Assembly (NCBI GenBank): GCA_030141605.1
Contig: JAQGDQ010000238.1
Span: forward strand, 124,001 to 188,000
Source of the DNA: Tubiluchus corallicola
Lineage: Eukaryota > Priapulida > Priapulimorpha > Priapulimorphida > Tubiluchidae
Direction of reading: 5' to 3'
DNA: 64,000 bases
The position numbers and the translations under genes are program-made. Position 1 is the first letter of the stretch. Each line of letters starts with the position of its first letter. The notes under the pieces are model-generated. The model searched no databases and was not told the DNA's origin. It saw only the letters and a program-made list of their open reading frames with translations. Below, piece after piece: positions 15,593 through 28,195 of this stretch.

Positions 15593-16391
15593 ACAGTGCA
15601 GTACAGTGCAGTGCAGTGCAGTGCAGTGCAGTGCAGTGCAGTGCAGTGCAGTGCAGTGCAGTGCAGTGCAGTACAGTACAGTACAGTACAGTACAGTACA
15701 GTACAGTACAGTACAGTACAGTACAGTACAGTACAGTACAGTACAGTACAGTACAGTACAGTACAGCACAGTACAGTACAGTACAGTATAGTACAGTACA
15801 GTACAGTACAGTACAGTACAGTACAGTACAGTACAGTGCAGTGCAGTGCGGTACGGTACGGTACGGTACAGTACAGTACAGTACAGTGCAGTACGGTACA
15901 GTATACAGTACAGTACAGTACGGTACAGTACAGTACAGTACAGTACGGTACAGTACAGTACAGTACAGTACAGTACAGTACAGTACAGTACAGTACAGTA
16001 CAGTACAGTACAGTACAGTACAGTACAGTACAGTACAGTACAGTACAGTACAGTACAGTACAGCACAGTACAGTACAGTACAGTGCAATGCAGCGTAGTG
16101 CAGCACAGTGCAGTAAAGTAAAGTAAAGTAAAGTAAAGTAAAGTAAAGTAAAGTAAAGTAAAGTAAAGTAAAGTAAAGTAAAGTAAAGTAAAGTAAAGTA
16201 AAGTAAAGTAAAGTAAAGTAAAGTAAAGTAAAGTAAAGTAAAGTAAAGTAAAGTAAAGTAAAGTAAAGTAAAGTAAAGCAAAACAAAGCAAAGCAAAGTA
16301 AAGTAAAGTAAAGTAAAGTAAAGTAAAGTAAAGTAAAGTAAAGTAAAGTAAAGTAAAGTAAAGTAAAGTAAAGTAAAGTAAAGTAAAGTAA
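15593..16391. repeat. Chain of related pentanucleotide repeats
   Basis: (CAGTG)n to about 15672, then (CAGTA)n with CGGTA and CAGCA variants to about 16110, then (AAGTA)n to 16391 with a short AAGCA island near 16280. Frames of up to 300 codons on both strands here are repeat products, not genes. Confidence 0.97.
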
Positions 16392-16626
16392 ACTTATTTT
16401 GCTCAGAGCTTGCGTTAGCAGTAACCCAGTACAAAACTGGGAAATTTAAACTCCCGCGAAGACATATAGGTGCCCCTATTTCGATAGTATGTCGTTTTAA
16501 ACAAGTTTAGATAAGATTGCGAAAACTTTGGAAAAATTATTAGAGCATTCGCAGTGTATAAATGACTATGAATTTTCTTTTTTAGTTACGTAAACAGGTA
16601 AGCGGCGAATTATAAAGATTTTTTGA

Positions 16627-16690
16627 CAAGATTAGTCTAGTGGTAACGATTCCGCTTTCCGTCTAGCTTTGCTAGTTTGATATTGTGGCT
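16627..16690 (+). other. Weak tRNA-like sequence
   Basis: GATTAGTCTAGTGGTAACGA resembles a tRNA A box of the Glu/Gly type, and GTTTGATATTG a decayed B box at the right distance. No acceptor stem can be drawn. Possibly an old SINE head. Confidence 0.25.
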
Positions 16691-17301
16691 ATATTGTCAC
16701 ACCAAAGACTTTAAAAGTGGCACCTGCTGTTGACCTGCCTGGCGCGTTGTATTCACGGCAAACGTTGGGTAACAATTTCTGTAATATTCTTGTAGTTCAT
16801 TATTTACAGTATGTTACAAAAGTCTCATGGCAGAGCTTGTGTTGTCTGTTGAATTTAAAGCCGAGTTATAACTCTGTATAGAACGTTTTTAGGTCTTTAA
16901 AATTGCTCTTTCTTCTCCTTTTGAGAAAGTAATGGTTGTTTTTTATCGTTAGTATGCCAGCTACTTGCTTTTAGCTTGTGTCACTTTATATGCTATTTGA
17001 CCGCTTTCTTGCGGATTTACTCTATTTAAACCTTGGTTATCTTATAAACCCAATAGGCTAACAAACTTTATAATACGGCTATTTTAACATGAGCAGCTGA
17101 AACATAACATTTGAGCGCCATCTACTGCGAAACATTTGAACAATCAGTTTGTAGAAAATCCTGGCAAAAGATGGCGCGCGGAACACCTAAAGTTATTGAT
17201 AACCCAAAGTTCGACGGTTTTAAAGGGAAATTTGAAAAAAGCTCACTCACTCACAAAGCTATTTTATGACAAAAACTAGGCACAAATGTTACCAATTAAA
17301 A

Positions 17302-17485
17302 AGGAGTGAAGTGAAGTGAAGTAAGGTAAGGTAAGGTAAGGCAGGGCAAAGAAAAGAAAAGAAAAGAAAGAGAAGAAAAGGAAATGAAATGAATGAAAGA
17401 AAAGAAGTGAAAAATAAAGAAAGTGAATCGAAGTGAAGTGAGGTGTAAAGTAAAGTAAAGTAAAATATGCAAAGTAAAGTAAAGT
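17302..17485. repeat. Degenerate purine pentamer tract (AAGTG/AAGGT/AAAAG)
   Basis: Five-base phrases GAAGT, AAGGT, AAAGA and AAAGT succeed each other on one strand. It looks like a decayed relative of the array 1 kb upstream. Confidence 0.8.
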
Positions 17486-18305
17486 GCACAAACACAAAGT
17501 TTAAATCACAAAAACTGGTGTACTTACAGTTGTATAATTGTTGAAAAATGAATTTGAAAAATAAAATTCAAAATGTTATTGTTCGTCGTGCTAATGTCCT
17601 CTAAGCCACTACGGTTCTTGTGGTTGCGAAAAATATTCTTGAAGCTTCATAGAATGCTAAATGGAGAAAATTTAGCTGAGCTGAAAAAATACTAAAAATA
17701 ACAAAAAATTAAGATCGTTGTTACAACTTTTATAATGTCACACAATATGTTTATCCTTAGTGGATGATGGAAAATGGACAGCATTGAAAATGTTAGTTGG
17801 AATATGTACAGTAACATAGACATTTACAGTTATTTGTTCCTATGCTATGCCAAAAAAACTGGTACGTTGTTCAAGGTTCCTCGGATTTCTGACTATCCGG
17901 ACTATGCGACAAGTGGACATATATTAGCATACCATTAGACTTAGTAAAAGACACAGTACAGAGCAGGTGCAGTGTTAGACAACACCAAGAAGGAAACCCG
18001 ATTAGCTAGATTGATATCATCAGTCAAACGAGAGCTGACCATTGGCTATTTTGATTTATGGCCACGTCATGTAGCTGGACACATGTATAGCCTCACTTCT
18101 CTTTGTCACACTTTGTCCTCTAATGGGCCATAAATGCGGAACCTGCTAACGTGTGTGTAATCGTCTTATTCTCCTTGTGAGGCTTTTCTTTAGACAGGAT
18201 AGTTTAAGAAATCTAGTTTGAACGCCTTAGACAAAAGAAAACGTTAATTATAATCAGCCTGTCAAACTTATTCTATAATTTGAACTAGATTTTTTAAAAT
18301 TTGTA

Positions 18306-18575
18306 TTCAATTCAATTCAATTTTATTTGCTCATATACATAATTATAATGTACATTGGTAAAACACTTAAAACGATCCATACATGTCAAATAATGCATAC
18401 ATGTAAAATTAATTCGTATTATAAGATTTGTGCGAAAAGTTATTTTTATAGAAAATAATTGTAACAATTATTCGCATTTTTGGTATGTTGTATATTAACA
18501 TGGTAAAGCTAGCTATCTAATTAAAATGCAGTACAAGAATCACAGTTAAATATTAGTATTTCAGTGGTATAGCGA
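18306..18575 (-). repeat. Dispersed repeat copy A (LINE 3' end type)
   Basis: Shares long similarity with 32548-32825: ATTTGCTCATATACAT...AATGTACATT, CATACATGT, TTTGTGCGAAAAGTTATTTT and AATCACAGTTAAAT occur in the same order. It begins with (TTCAA)n. On the minus strand the end would read AATAAAATTGAATTGAATTG, as in many LINE tails. Confidence 0.7.
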
Positions 18576-19281
18576 TCTGGCAGTTTGCCATTTCCCAGGG
18601 TAGCCTAGTAAGCTGTTTAAACTGACCAGTGATTCCGACACGTGTGCCCAATCCACGGCCCATGGGGTAAAGCGCACGTGTTTTAGTGTCATTTTCAATT
18701 TATATTTTTGTATTGCAGCATCCTTCGTTCACACGCCGTTCTTTGCCAGCTGTGACTACTCAGTTTACGCAAGCATGTGTCAGTACTTTGGTTAACTCTG
18801 CTAGATCCAGGGGCTGAAATTAACAGCCTAGATGAGGTCACATATTGAGTCATTCTGTGTCATTGCTGGAGAGTTGGGTTTCAGCTTGCTCTGTGGGAAT
18901 GAAGTAATTTTCACGGCTTGTGTGGGAACGGGGATTCCCAGCATCAACAGCTTGACATTAATTATCAAAAGCACAATTTAATATATACAAAAATGCAACA
19001 ATGAATTACAGTCGTGAGTAAACACAAAACATTTTTTGCAGTGGTGCATTAAAAATTTAGTTCTTCTTTGGTTTGCTTTGGCGATTAAAATTTACTTTCT
19101 TTTGCAATCTGCTTGTAATTTTCAAATCAAAACAAAATTCTTTTTGGCGCCTAGAGACATATCAGAGTATTTCGCTTGAAGAATTGAGAAGAGATGCTTT
19201 TTCTCCTTTTTCGTTGTTATCGATTTGCTAACTTGTATAGATTGAAACATTTAATGTGCGAAAAGCATTTCTGAAATATTA

Positions 19282-19395
19282 GCAGTTAACCATGGCGTAA
19301 GACAGGGAAGATTTTTGTTGCCTCGCTTACTCATTATTTATATTGATGTCTTGCTTTAAAGTGGCTATCATTTGGGTGATATTGTAGCTGATCTA
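19282..19395 (+). pseudogene. Reverse-transcriptase fossil (GVRQG motif)
   Basis: Reads AVNHGVRQGRFLLPRLLIIY then IDVLL, stop, SGYHLGDIVAD. This aligns with the RT palm motif GVRQGG-x-LSP-x-LF-x-x-Y-x-D-x-L. It contains a stop and several substitutions. No larger element boundary can be drawn. Confidence 0.6.
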
Positions 19396-21109
19396 AAGGT
19401 GGTGACATTGCTGGCAAACGTGGCTCTCAAATTTTAAAAAATGAAAATTTTATCGGAAGTTTTATGGTTTAATTATTTCATAGAAATTTCTTATAGGCAA
19501 GTTTTACTAATTTTGAAAGCCACGCGCTTAATTTTTTGGTAACTTAATTGAACAACATGGGTGATCTTGTCTTTAACAACCCATCGCATAAATTGCACAT
19601 TAGATGAACACGTAACTAAAGTTTTTGAAGTTTCTCTTTGTACATTTTAGAAGACTTCTCGGAAACCCGCCCAAAAATCATTTCTTATTATGGAACTAGA
19701 GTTACAAACCGTTGGCTGAAGCTGCTTGTCTTTAACAAGATTCGTGTACCGCCTATCTCTCACGCGCATTTGATTACATGTTTACGCAGGTGCCTTGTAT
19801 TTGTTTCAAAAGAGCACCCAAATAGGCTTAAGTAGAAAGAATACATGAAACACAAGTGAACGAAAATGAGGGTTTTTGCTGAAGCCGCACTGATTGAAGA
19901 CTGTAATAGTAAATTATAATTATTAAAATAGAAAAAAATTTATTGAAATAACTACGTATTATTTTTTCATCTATATTTATGTTCTAGAAATATTTTTTAA
20001 GTGATCTCACTACTTTTCTACAAGGACCTTCTATAGCTGAAATTCATTAATTATCCCTAATGAGACCTGCGTAATTCATTATGCAATAAAGGCAAAAGTA
20101 GTTTTTCAAAGATTTATTTAAAAATAAATAAATTTCTAACATTTTTCTAATCAATTTTTCTGATTTTTCTTTTTCTGATTTTTTTGCATTTAGGAAAAGT
20201 GGGACAATAGTAGCGGATCTCTAGAGAAAAAGTAGTTAAAATTAGTGTAGTGGATGTTACAGTCAATATGTTGAAGAAACTACACATTATTTTAAGTTTA
20301 AGGCAGGTTAAATAACAAAGCAAAATTAAACCAGAAACAGACATCAATCTCCTGATTATACACAAAAATACAAGGTCGTTGATTCTGCGAAGTAAAAATT
20401 CAATCTGTTGCCCACTTATGGTAGTTGGTCCTTATATATTTTTACTTGAATACTAAAATCACGCAATAATTATGGCTCACTCAGTCATACGACCGAAAAG
20501 TACTCTATACAAAAAAGCAGACTTGGCAGTTAATCCGTAATATCTAAAAATTCAGATAATAAAATTTTATTTGCATGACGCGAATGGAATTAAGATCGAA
20601 ATTGCAAAAATGATTGTTATTATTTTATTTGCATTAGTGGGTATTAATATTAAATCCTGTTTATAAAATCATTCTCCTGAAAATGGATCACATTTATTAG
20701 TTTGCAGACATGCACCAATATTTATATATCCACTAAGCATATTTAATGATTTAATGGATATGCAAATGTATGCCGACCCATGCGTGTATGGGTATATATA
20801 GATAATTTATTTATGCAGCGTATACTATTTATTTCGAATAATAGTTCAATGTAACACATTACAAAAAACAATCGAAACAATCACACGCACAAAGCAAAAC
20901 AACAAAAGAGTACAGTATGCATAAATAAAAACAAACATGTGTATATACAAAGAAAATTAGTACAAGACTAAGAGAATAAAAATCACAACACCGATATTGT
21001 CATGTCACACAAAAATACATTACTCATATATCATGCACGTTAGTTATTCTTGAAAAATAAATTAACGCAGAGGTAATAGAAAAAACTATTTAAAATCATC
21101 CGATAATTC

Positions 21110-21525
21110 GAACTGAACATTTCCGGTGTTGTAGGTCATCTCAGCAGTGATAAAATTGGAAGTAAAATTAAAAATGCAAAACAGTCGATTAGAATATTGT
21201 TATAAATAACATCAGTTTGTTCAAGCTATCAGCATAATTAAAATTTTACATTTGACAAAGTAAAAAAGTTCATTTTGAGTGAATTAATGTGAGCCTAAAC
21301 TACTGAATAAAATAACCCGAGTACCTTTCTGACTAGTTATATCATGTAAACTGAAGGACTTTTTTATTTTGTCAAATGTAAATTTTAATTATGCTGATAG
21401 TCTGAGTAAACTGGAATTATTTACAACAATAATCAGACGTCATGTTTAACGTTTATAATTTTATAGTCAATTTTATCGTTACTGGCAATGTTTACAATAG
21501 TTTAAACGAAGAAAGTTCCAGTAAA
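21110..21525. repeat. Long degenerate inverted repeat (foldback)
   Basis: The inner arms CTATCAGCATAATTAAAATT (21226 on) and its complement ending at 21402 pair over about 42 bases with few differences. Similarity continues outward in decayed form through GTAAATAA, ATTGTT and GATAAAATTG for about 150 bases per arm. The loop is about 90 bases. Consistent with a MITE or a hairpin-forming RNA source. Confidence 0.7.
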
Positions 21526-22754
21526 AAATTTCATTAAAATTACGCTTTTGTTAACAATCATCATTGCATTCTATACAACTTTTATACTATATTCTTTTAT
21601 TAAACATATAATTACTAGTTTGATTCTTAAAGATATTATAAAATTACGATATCAATGAACTACCGATCTCTTATTTGGTTCCTCTTGCTGCTGAGAATGA
21701 AATTTAATGATAATCAGCAGCCATTATTATTCTTTCTCCCAGGCAACTTGAGACAAGAACTATTGAGATTCGTGAGAACATTCTCAAATATGGCCACTGG
21801 GTAGAAAATTAACGAAACTCGTTGTAACTCTTAATTAAACGTTAATTACAAACCTGCATGGACATGCCGACATGCTTACTACATGTAAAGACGAAAGTAC
21901 ATCATGTAGTTTGCATTGTATGTACATGTGACAGATTGACATTCCTTAATCTAAGCAGGACTATGCATGTATTACCAGCAAGACTTAAAGAGAGTATTGT
22001 TAATTCTGCAAGTTGAGGGTCATCAGCTATCAATTTATGACGCTCTTGTTGCAAATCTGGTAGTAAACCATTTGTGTGATTTATGGGGGTCATAATTAAA
22101 GTGACGACTATTCGTGTATGCGTGGGGTGGGACGAATTTGTGATAGCAATTTGACAAACCTCTTATTCAGAAGGCAACTGGCAGTAAGCTTGAACTTACG
22201 GTGCTATGTAAAATTCCGGGAGGAATAGTTGATGACTTACATTAGCAGCTTAACAGTGTTATAATCATTCTAGTGTATGGTTCCTTAGTACTAGTTCCTT
22301 TTTATTTCGTATTGTAATCCTGGATGTGTCTGGTTTTGGTGTAAAACTCGTACACTTCAAGGGTGGGGATTGTCTGCCTTGTTCACAGCTAATCTGATTT
22401 ATAACATCGATTATCGGGGTTATAAAATCATCAAGGATCGGGTCCGGTTTATAACTATTAATAGAAATCTGGATAGGTTTAGGGTCGGGTAGTTTGCAAA
22501 GAGGGCAAAAGTGCGCTTATAAAGTGTTAATTAGTTCAATTTTAGCAACGACCTTGTCCGTTTTTATGAATGGCTGTTTAATCGTTTTGCTTATTTCTCT
22601 ATAAAATAACCCACATTTTGGAGTACATAAAAAAATAAGAGCTGATTTGCATTTCAGGGTTTGATGTAAACTACACCATTTTGCACACGCTGTAGAGCTG
22701 CTCAGCAAAAAGTTAGAAAACGTTTCTGAAATGAAAGCAAATTTACTTCTAGTT

Positions 22755-23085
22755 TTAAAGGAACGATGAAAGGCGAAAGCGAGAAAGGGAGAAGCAGGAA
22801 AAAATTGCGAGCAAAGAAGCGAGAACGAAAAGGCAACGAAAGGGGGAAACAGAGAAAGAGGTAGAGCGGGAGAAGATAGAGCGAGACAAAGAGAGAGTGA
22901 GAGTGTGAGGCAGAGAAAATGAAAAAGAAAGTGGGAGAGAAGGCAGAAATGAGAGAGAAAGCGAGATAGAGAAAGCAGAGAAAAAGAAAGAAAAAAGAAA
23001 GGACGACAGAAAGAGTGAAGGAAGATAAATAACGGAGAAAGAAAGAAAAATATAGCAGAACTGAGAGGCGGAGGGGCGAATGAAC
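22755..23085. repeat. Purine-only GA/AAG-rich tract
   Basis: About 330 bases with very few pyrimidines on the plus strand, composed of irregular GAGA, GAAAG and AGAA phrases without a fixed period. Confidence 0.85.
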
Positions 23086-24293
23086 AAAGCCGTGATTAAT
23101 AATGTTTGTGTTATCAGGAGGATATTGAAGTCAAGGCAATCAGTCTCAGCAAATTACAAACTGTTGCCATCTTTACAGATGCTTGGAGAGCAAACATGGC
23201 CACACACACTCTGCACCTAAGCACACGGCGGGCCTTCCGGATGTTATGTCCACCCCGCGCTGACCATTTGTACAAATACGGTACATGTGTTCTCAGCGTA
23301 CTACCCTTTAATTAAATCGCTTAATCCGTCTATGGACACTACGTCCGACCAGCAAGTTTACCTGGAATGCGCCTAATTTATCCCCAGAGAGCACACATCA
23401 AAGACGAATGCCGTAAATCAAACGAACAGACCGACAGGTATATGGCATGTAATTACGTATTTGCTGGACTGTTGGCTAATACAGCCTTATTGATTATCAT
23501 AAGTCATAAAAGCACGTTTATAGGACTGGGGTGCAAAAAGCAAGGATCCAAACCTTGCTTCATACTAACAGCTTACGTAAACAAGTGCGAAAACAAATGC
23601 ATAATTGTGTAAACAAATTTTTCTAAAAAATACATAACATACATAAATACTGTACCGCCTCTTTGTTAATTCAACGCTTTTAATACAAAGTTATCTGACG
23701 TTCTAAGTGTGCAGTTTAAGTCTGGTTCAATCTAAATAATGTCATCTATTTAAGTTGATAAATTACTTAACTTTGAGTATTTAAAAGCGAATAACAAATT
23801 GTTGGACTTGCACATGTATGCGGTTACTGGCGATTTGTTCATTTTCCTGGTCGACCTATAGGAATGCCTTCCTCACAAATTGTAAAACAACCGATTATTG
23901 CAATAATTATATTATATATAATTAAATCTGATAACAGTAGTGCTCTTTGAAATTGTATATGATTTCAACTAAATAAGCGTGGTTCGCCTGTAGAAATTTT
24001 AACATGAATACCTGATTATAAATGATATTTATAATGTTCTTTAACCAATTTTAAACTTAAAGGGTCATTTGTTTTCAGTTTCTTTATTTTTCTTGCCGAA
24101 TGTGTAATAAGCGTATGTTCACCTATGTTCATGTATCTACCCTCTGCTGACCAACATGTTAGTCATATACAAAATGGTAGCAGGGCTATAAAACTTTATT
24201 TCTGTCTCTGCTGGTTATTTTATGTGGTAATGTCGTTAAAAGAGTGCTATTCGTCTTGTAATTATTGTTGATTTTTCCTCTGTGTATTGACAG

Positions 24294-24422
24294 GCGGTAG
24301 AAAAAACAGGTGTGGGCTCGTATTTGAGATGCAGGACCAGTGCTGACCTCTGCAGGGGACCACGAAGATGTGGCAAAAATTACTTACATTTCGAAGCAGC
24401 AGAAGAAAAAGTTGGTACAGTA
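24294..24422 (+). other. Possible internal exon, unidentified
   Basis: A strong acceptor (TTTTTCCTCTGTGTATTGACAG) precedes an open frame reading VGSYLRCRTSADLCRGPRRC then GKNYLHFEAAEEK. It is cysteine-containing and higher in G+C than its flanks. No clear donor is present, and no family is recognised. Confidence 0.2.
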
Positions 24423-24780
24423 TAATAATCACAGATAAAATTGATCAAACGAAGCAGTTAATAAGCTGGATTAACTTAAGTAAGTTAACATACGTCTTGT
24501 GATATGTAGGCCATGTAAAATACAATACTTGTTAATGTTTTCATTATTTGTTCATTTATTCATTGTAACTCGTCGCAACTTATGGTATATAATAAATACT
24601 ATCCGTTTATACAGTTGCTCCATCTTCTTGCAAGAAAAAGTATCATTATAAATTAGTGTCCCTTGGAGGGAACAACAAAAAATAATTAAAAGCGACTCCA
24701 AGGTCAATTAATTCTTTCCCACCTTTTTAGCCGTAAACAAAGTCTACATCAATCTGCCTCGGGCTGAAGAGAAGCGGTAA

Positions 24781-25059
24781 CTTTTGCCGAAAAAGGGTAA
24801 CTCAAAAGAGGTGATTTCTTCCAAACCTGTGATTTTGTCACCTCCGTGTGTAATTTGCGAGGCAGAAGAAGTTTTACAAGGTATAATGAAAAAATATTTA
24901 CCTTTGCGCTTTTCAATTAGCGCGTTTTCACCTCATACAGACTGTCTGTCTGACAGAATCACGCTTGAAGAAATGCCAACGCATCTTGTAGTAGAAGGAA
25001 CTTGTTTGTCCCTTGTAGCTTCTACTGTTTCACACCGTGGAAAAATCGATAAACTGTGA
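24781..25059 (+). other. Open frame of 92 codons, unidentified
   Basis: Reads SPPCVICEAEEVLQGIM ... FSPHTDCLSDRITLEEMP. It starts directly after an upstream stop and has no ATG near the beginning. It could be an exon of the same candidate gene as the stretch at 24.3 kb, or chance. I see no domain. Confidence 0.2.
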
Positions 25060-26756
25060 CACAGTTTTGAACATTGACAATTTAGCACAAAAAGAAAACC
25101 AGGTACAAATTACCACAGAAATACCACTCGGTATCAGCAACAGAATGTAGCTTTTCTGTAGTTAGTTAGTTACAGTTTATTGTCATAAATCACACTCATG
25201 ACCATTCAAATGCGTTTTCAATAATACAATACTGTAGAACAGAGAGAAAACAATGATTAGGGACTGAACAATTGCAAGAAATTTAGCACACAATCACCGT
25301 CAACATTTAGAAATTCGTACCAGCTAATTAACCTAACATTATATTTATTTTTAGATGGTTTATCAGTCTAGATGTCACCATTACATGTTCCTCATCTTGC
25401 ACACTACTTTCATCACACGTATAATACTCTTTCATTACGAAGAATTGGCTGTCTTGTCCAAATACTAATTTGTGTTTCCGAATGCTGTACTATAGTATCC
25501 ATTGCTGTTTCTTCTGATTTGTTGTTATATTTATACGTTTGGCTATGTATGAACCGTGTTTTTGTTTTCTATAATAATTAATTTTTACAATATTATATTC
25601 ACTAGTAAGCTACGTTTTATGTTTTCACTAATACAGTATACAAAATCGTATGTTTTCGTTATATTCTTTTTATGAGATTTGAACTTGACCAAATTTGCTC
25701 AAGGACTGAGCCTGCAAGAAGTTCACCTTTAAAAATATTAGGCACGAAGTCATTATTAAACTGCACGCTCTTATTTCAATGCTAATAAATCTTTTTTACT
25801 TGACGACAAGGGTCGAAAAGGCAGGAAAGAACGTGATTAAAAACCGAATTCCTTTTCCGCTACGGAGGTTGGTCAATTTTCAAAAAGAAATCAACAGTTT
25901 AAAAGTACAGTGGATAACTCTACGTAGTAGTTAAGTATCTAGAATTTGAAACCATTTTTCTTTACTTTAATAATTATTTATAAAAATAATAATCGCAGTT
26001 CAAATATTTCATCAAGATGCAAGGGAGATGTCAAACAATGATGCCAAGACTGTTCATTTACCTTCGGTATTCAGTTAACTGTGAAAATGAATTATTATTC
26101 GGCTCGAGTTATGGGTGTTACCGACAACACGTGACGGCGGTCGCTGGGCTCAGATCAACTTTCAACTTTTACGACGCTTGAAAACATTCATGTGAAGAGA
26201 AAGACAGATGTTGCTCTCAACCCTTTACAAAAAAGCACTTGACTTCAGGCGCGTGCCACTCAGGAAGACTGAAGAGTTTTGAAAGCAGAGAAGAAGCTGA
26301 CATCGTTTTACTGGTGATTCTTCTGACAAATTTACATTCAAAACAAAACATGCACTTACATTTTATTGAAAATATTTCATCAGAAACAGATTTCATTTTG
26401 TGCCGCATGGGCCGCTTTTTGCAAGTGGAAATGCAAGGAAACGTACAAAATTATCTATAATTGGGAAATGTTTTCATTATTAAAGGGCTCATTATTATTG
26501 ATCTCTTTCAAGTATGCTGTCGTAGCACTCCTGAGGGTATAGTAGTATAGCTTACTGACTATAAATACAATGAATGAAACAAAAACTGGATTAAAAAGAG
26601 CGAAATTTACAGTCCATTATTCTTTTCGTTAAGAATTTATCACAAGTGAGTCACATTAGTATTTAAAATAAAATACTTGTACTAACTTTATACAATAGAA
26701 CATTGTAGTTTGATATCTTAAGCGAACAGCAAAATGTTAATAAAATTACTTTCTTT

Positions 26757-26976
26757 AGTTTTGAAAAGTTTGTAATACTTGAGAGCAAATTTCAAATGCT
26801 TGATTGCTTTCTACAATAGTAGACAGCGCAGAAAAGTTTACGCTGGAATATTTTCTTAACATTTCACTAGTTAAGTTACAGTTCATTAATACATGTTTAT
26901 TTGTTTGTGTCTCTCCGCATGTGCATTGCCATTGGTTTTTATCTCCACCGCCCCATCTACCGGTCTCAATCCTTAG
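26757..26976 (-). pseudogene. LINE C-terminal fossil with CCHC knuckle
   Basis: Reverse-strand translation gives LRIETGRWGGGDKNQWQC then TCGETQTNKHVLMNC, a C-X-C-X8-H-X4-C knuckle. It ends QVLQTF..stop, like the VCDSFLQTLV-stop end of the LINE at 61 kb, so the two are probably related. A TGA lies just upstream in frame. Confidence 0.7.
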
Positions 26977-28107
26977 TCAAGAGAAATCTATGAGGTGTTT
27001 TTCTATAGTATTTTCTGGTTATGTTTGGGGTGGTCAAGCCAAGGTTATAGCGAAGAGTTATAATCAGCTTCACAAGAGTATGAAATAATATTATCGTGAA
27101 ATATAGCGGATAAAAATTAACTGAGTAACCGTTAAGAATATTTTAAGATTCTAAACTTCTAAAGGTGCAAGAAGAACTTGGTTGACCTGTTACAATACTT
27201 TGTCAATACTTTGTCACGGATAATAACTAGCAAAACTAAACAGATTTTGATGACATCTCGGCTTGCAGCAATTATTATTTACAATCATTAGACTGGGAGA
27301 CGAAAATATGAAGTCCAAACTTAAGAGCACAGGTTCTTGTGATTGTCAGGTAAACTTGTCGGACAAAGAAGGACGTAAGTTCAGTTCCTGCGTATGATCC
27401 AGAAGAGGATGTCTTTCACTGTGCAAATCGTTGATGTTATTTTATATCAACTCATTATCTTATTAATACAATTGTACAACTGTAGTAGCTAAGCTTTTTT
27501 ACTTCTTGCTGCAAGAATTAAAGCAAACTAAATGCATAACATTTTTGTATCGAAAACTCTTAAGCTGGCTATACAATAACCTGCCGAAAGAAACATCAAT
27601 CACAGGCACACGTCATTATTCTAATTAGCACATCATCCAAGCACTTTGAAACCATATTAAACACGTCTTAATATGGTCTGAAATGGACAACAGAAGCTGC
27701 CGACATCTCGACTTGGGCAGTTATGCAGGAAACTGGTCATTCGCCTGACAATAGTCACCCCGGTGAAACATAAACCCAATGCAGGAATGTCTAAATTATA
27801 CTAAAGGTTCGTCCATTTCCTTAGCGAAGATTGCCGAGAGCAAGACGACGGTTACGTTGTTAAAGCTATAGTATCTAATTAGAATGTTTTTGTACTTTCG
27901 TTGTTACAATGTTGTGGCATGTCGGAAAAATCTCGGAACGTGTCATGGTTCCAAAAATTTCTACGCAGGTGCGAAAGCCACCATATGAAAAGTAGCGCTA
28001 AATAACATTAAACTCCTTCCCGTTTCTTTAACAAATTCTACTAGATTTTGCTTTTGAAATGACTAATAATGGTTTTCAATAGAAGTAACAGCAGTCTATA
28101 ATAAATG

Positions 28108-28195
28108 GCACATAACAACAACGACAACTGCAGCAACAAAAGCAAACGGCAGCTGAAATAGCAGCAACAGCAACAACAACGACAGTCAGCACACG
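28108..28195. repeat. (CAA/CAG)-rich tract
   Basis: Imperfect ACAACAACGACAACTGCAGC-type trinucleotides. Confidence 0.75.

Noticed and set aside
15518-16434. Very long open frames (up to 300 codons) on both strands
   Set aside because: They are translations of pentanucleotide arrays, open in several frames at once. No coding signal.
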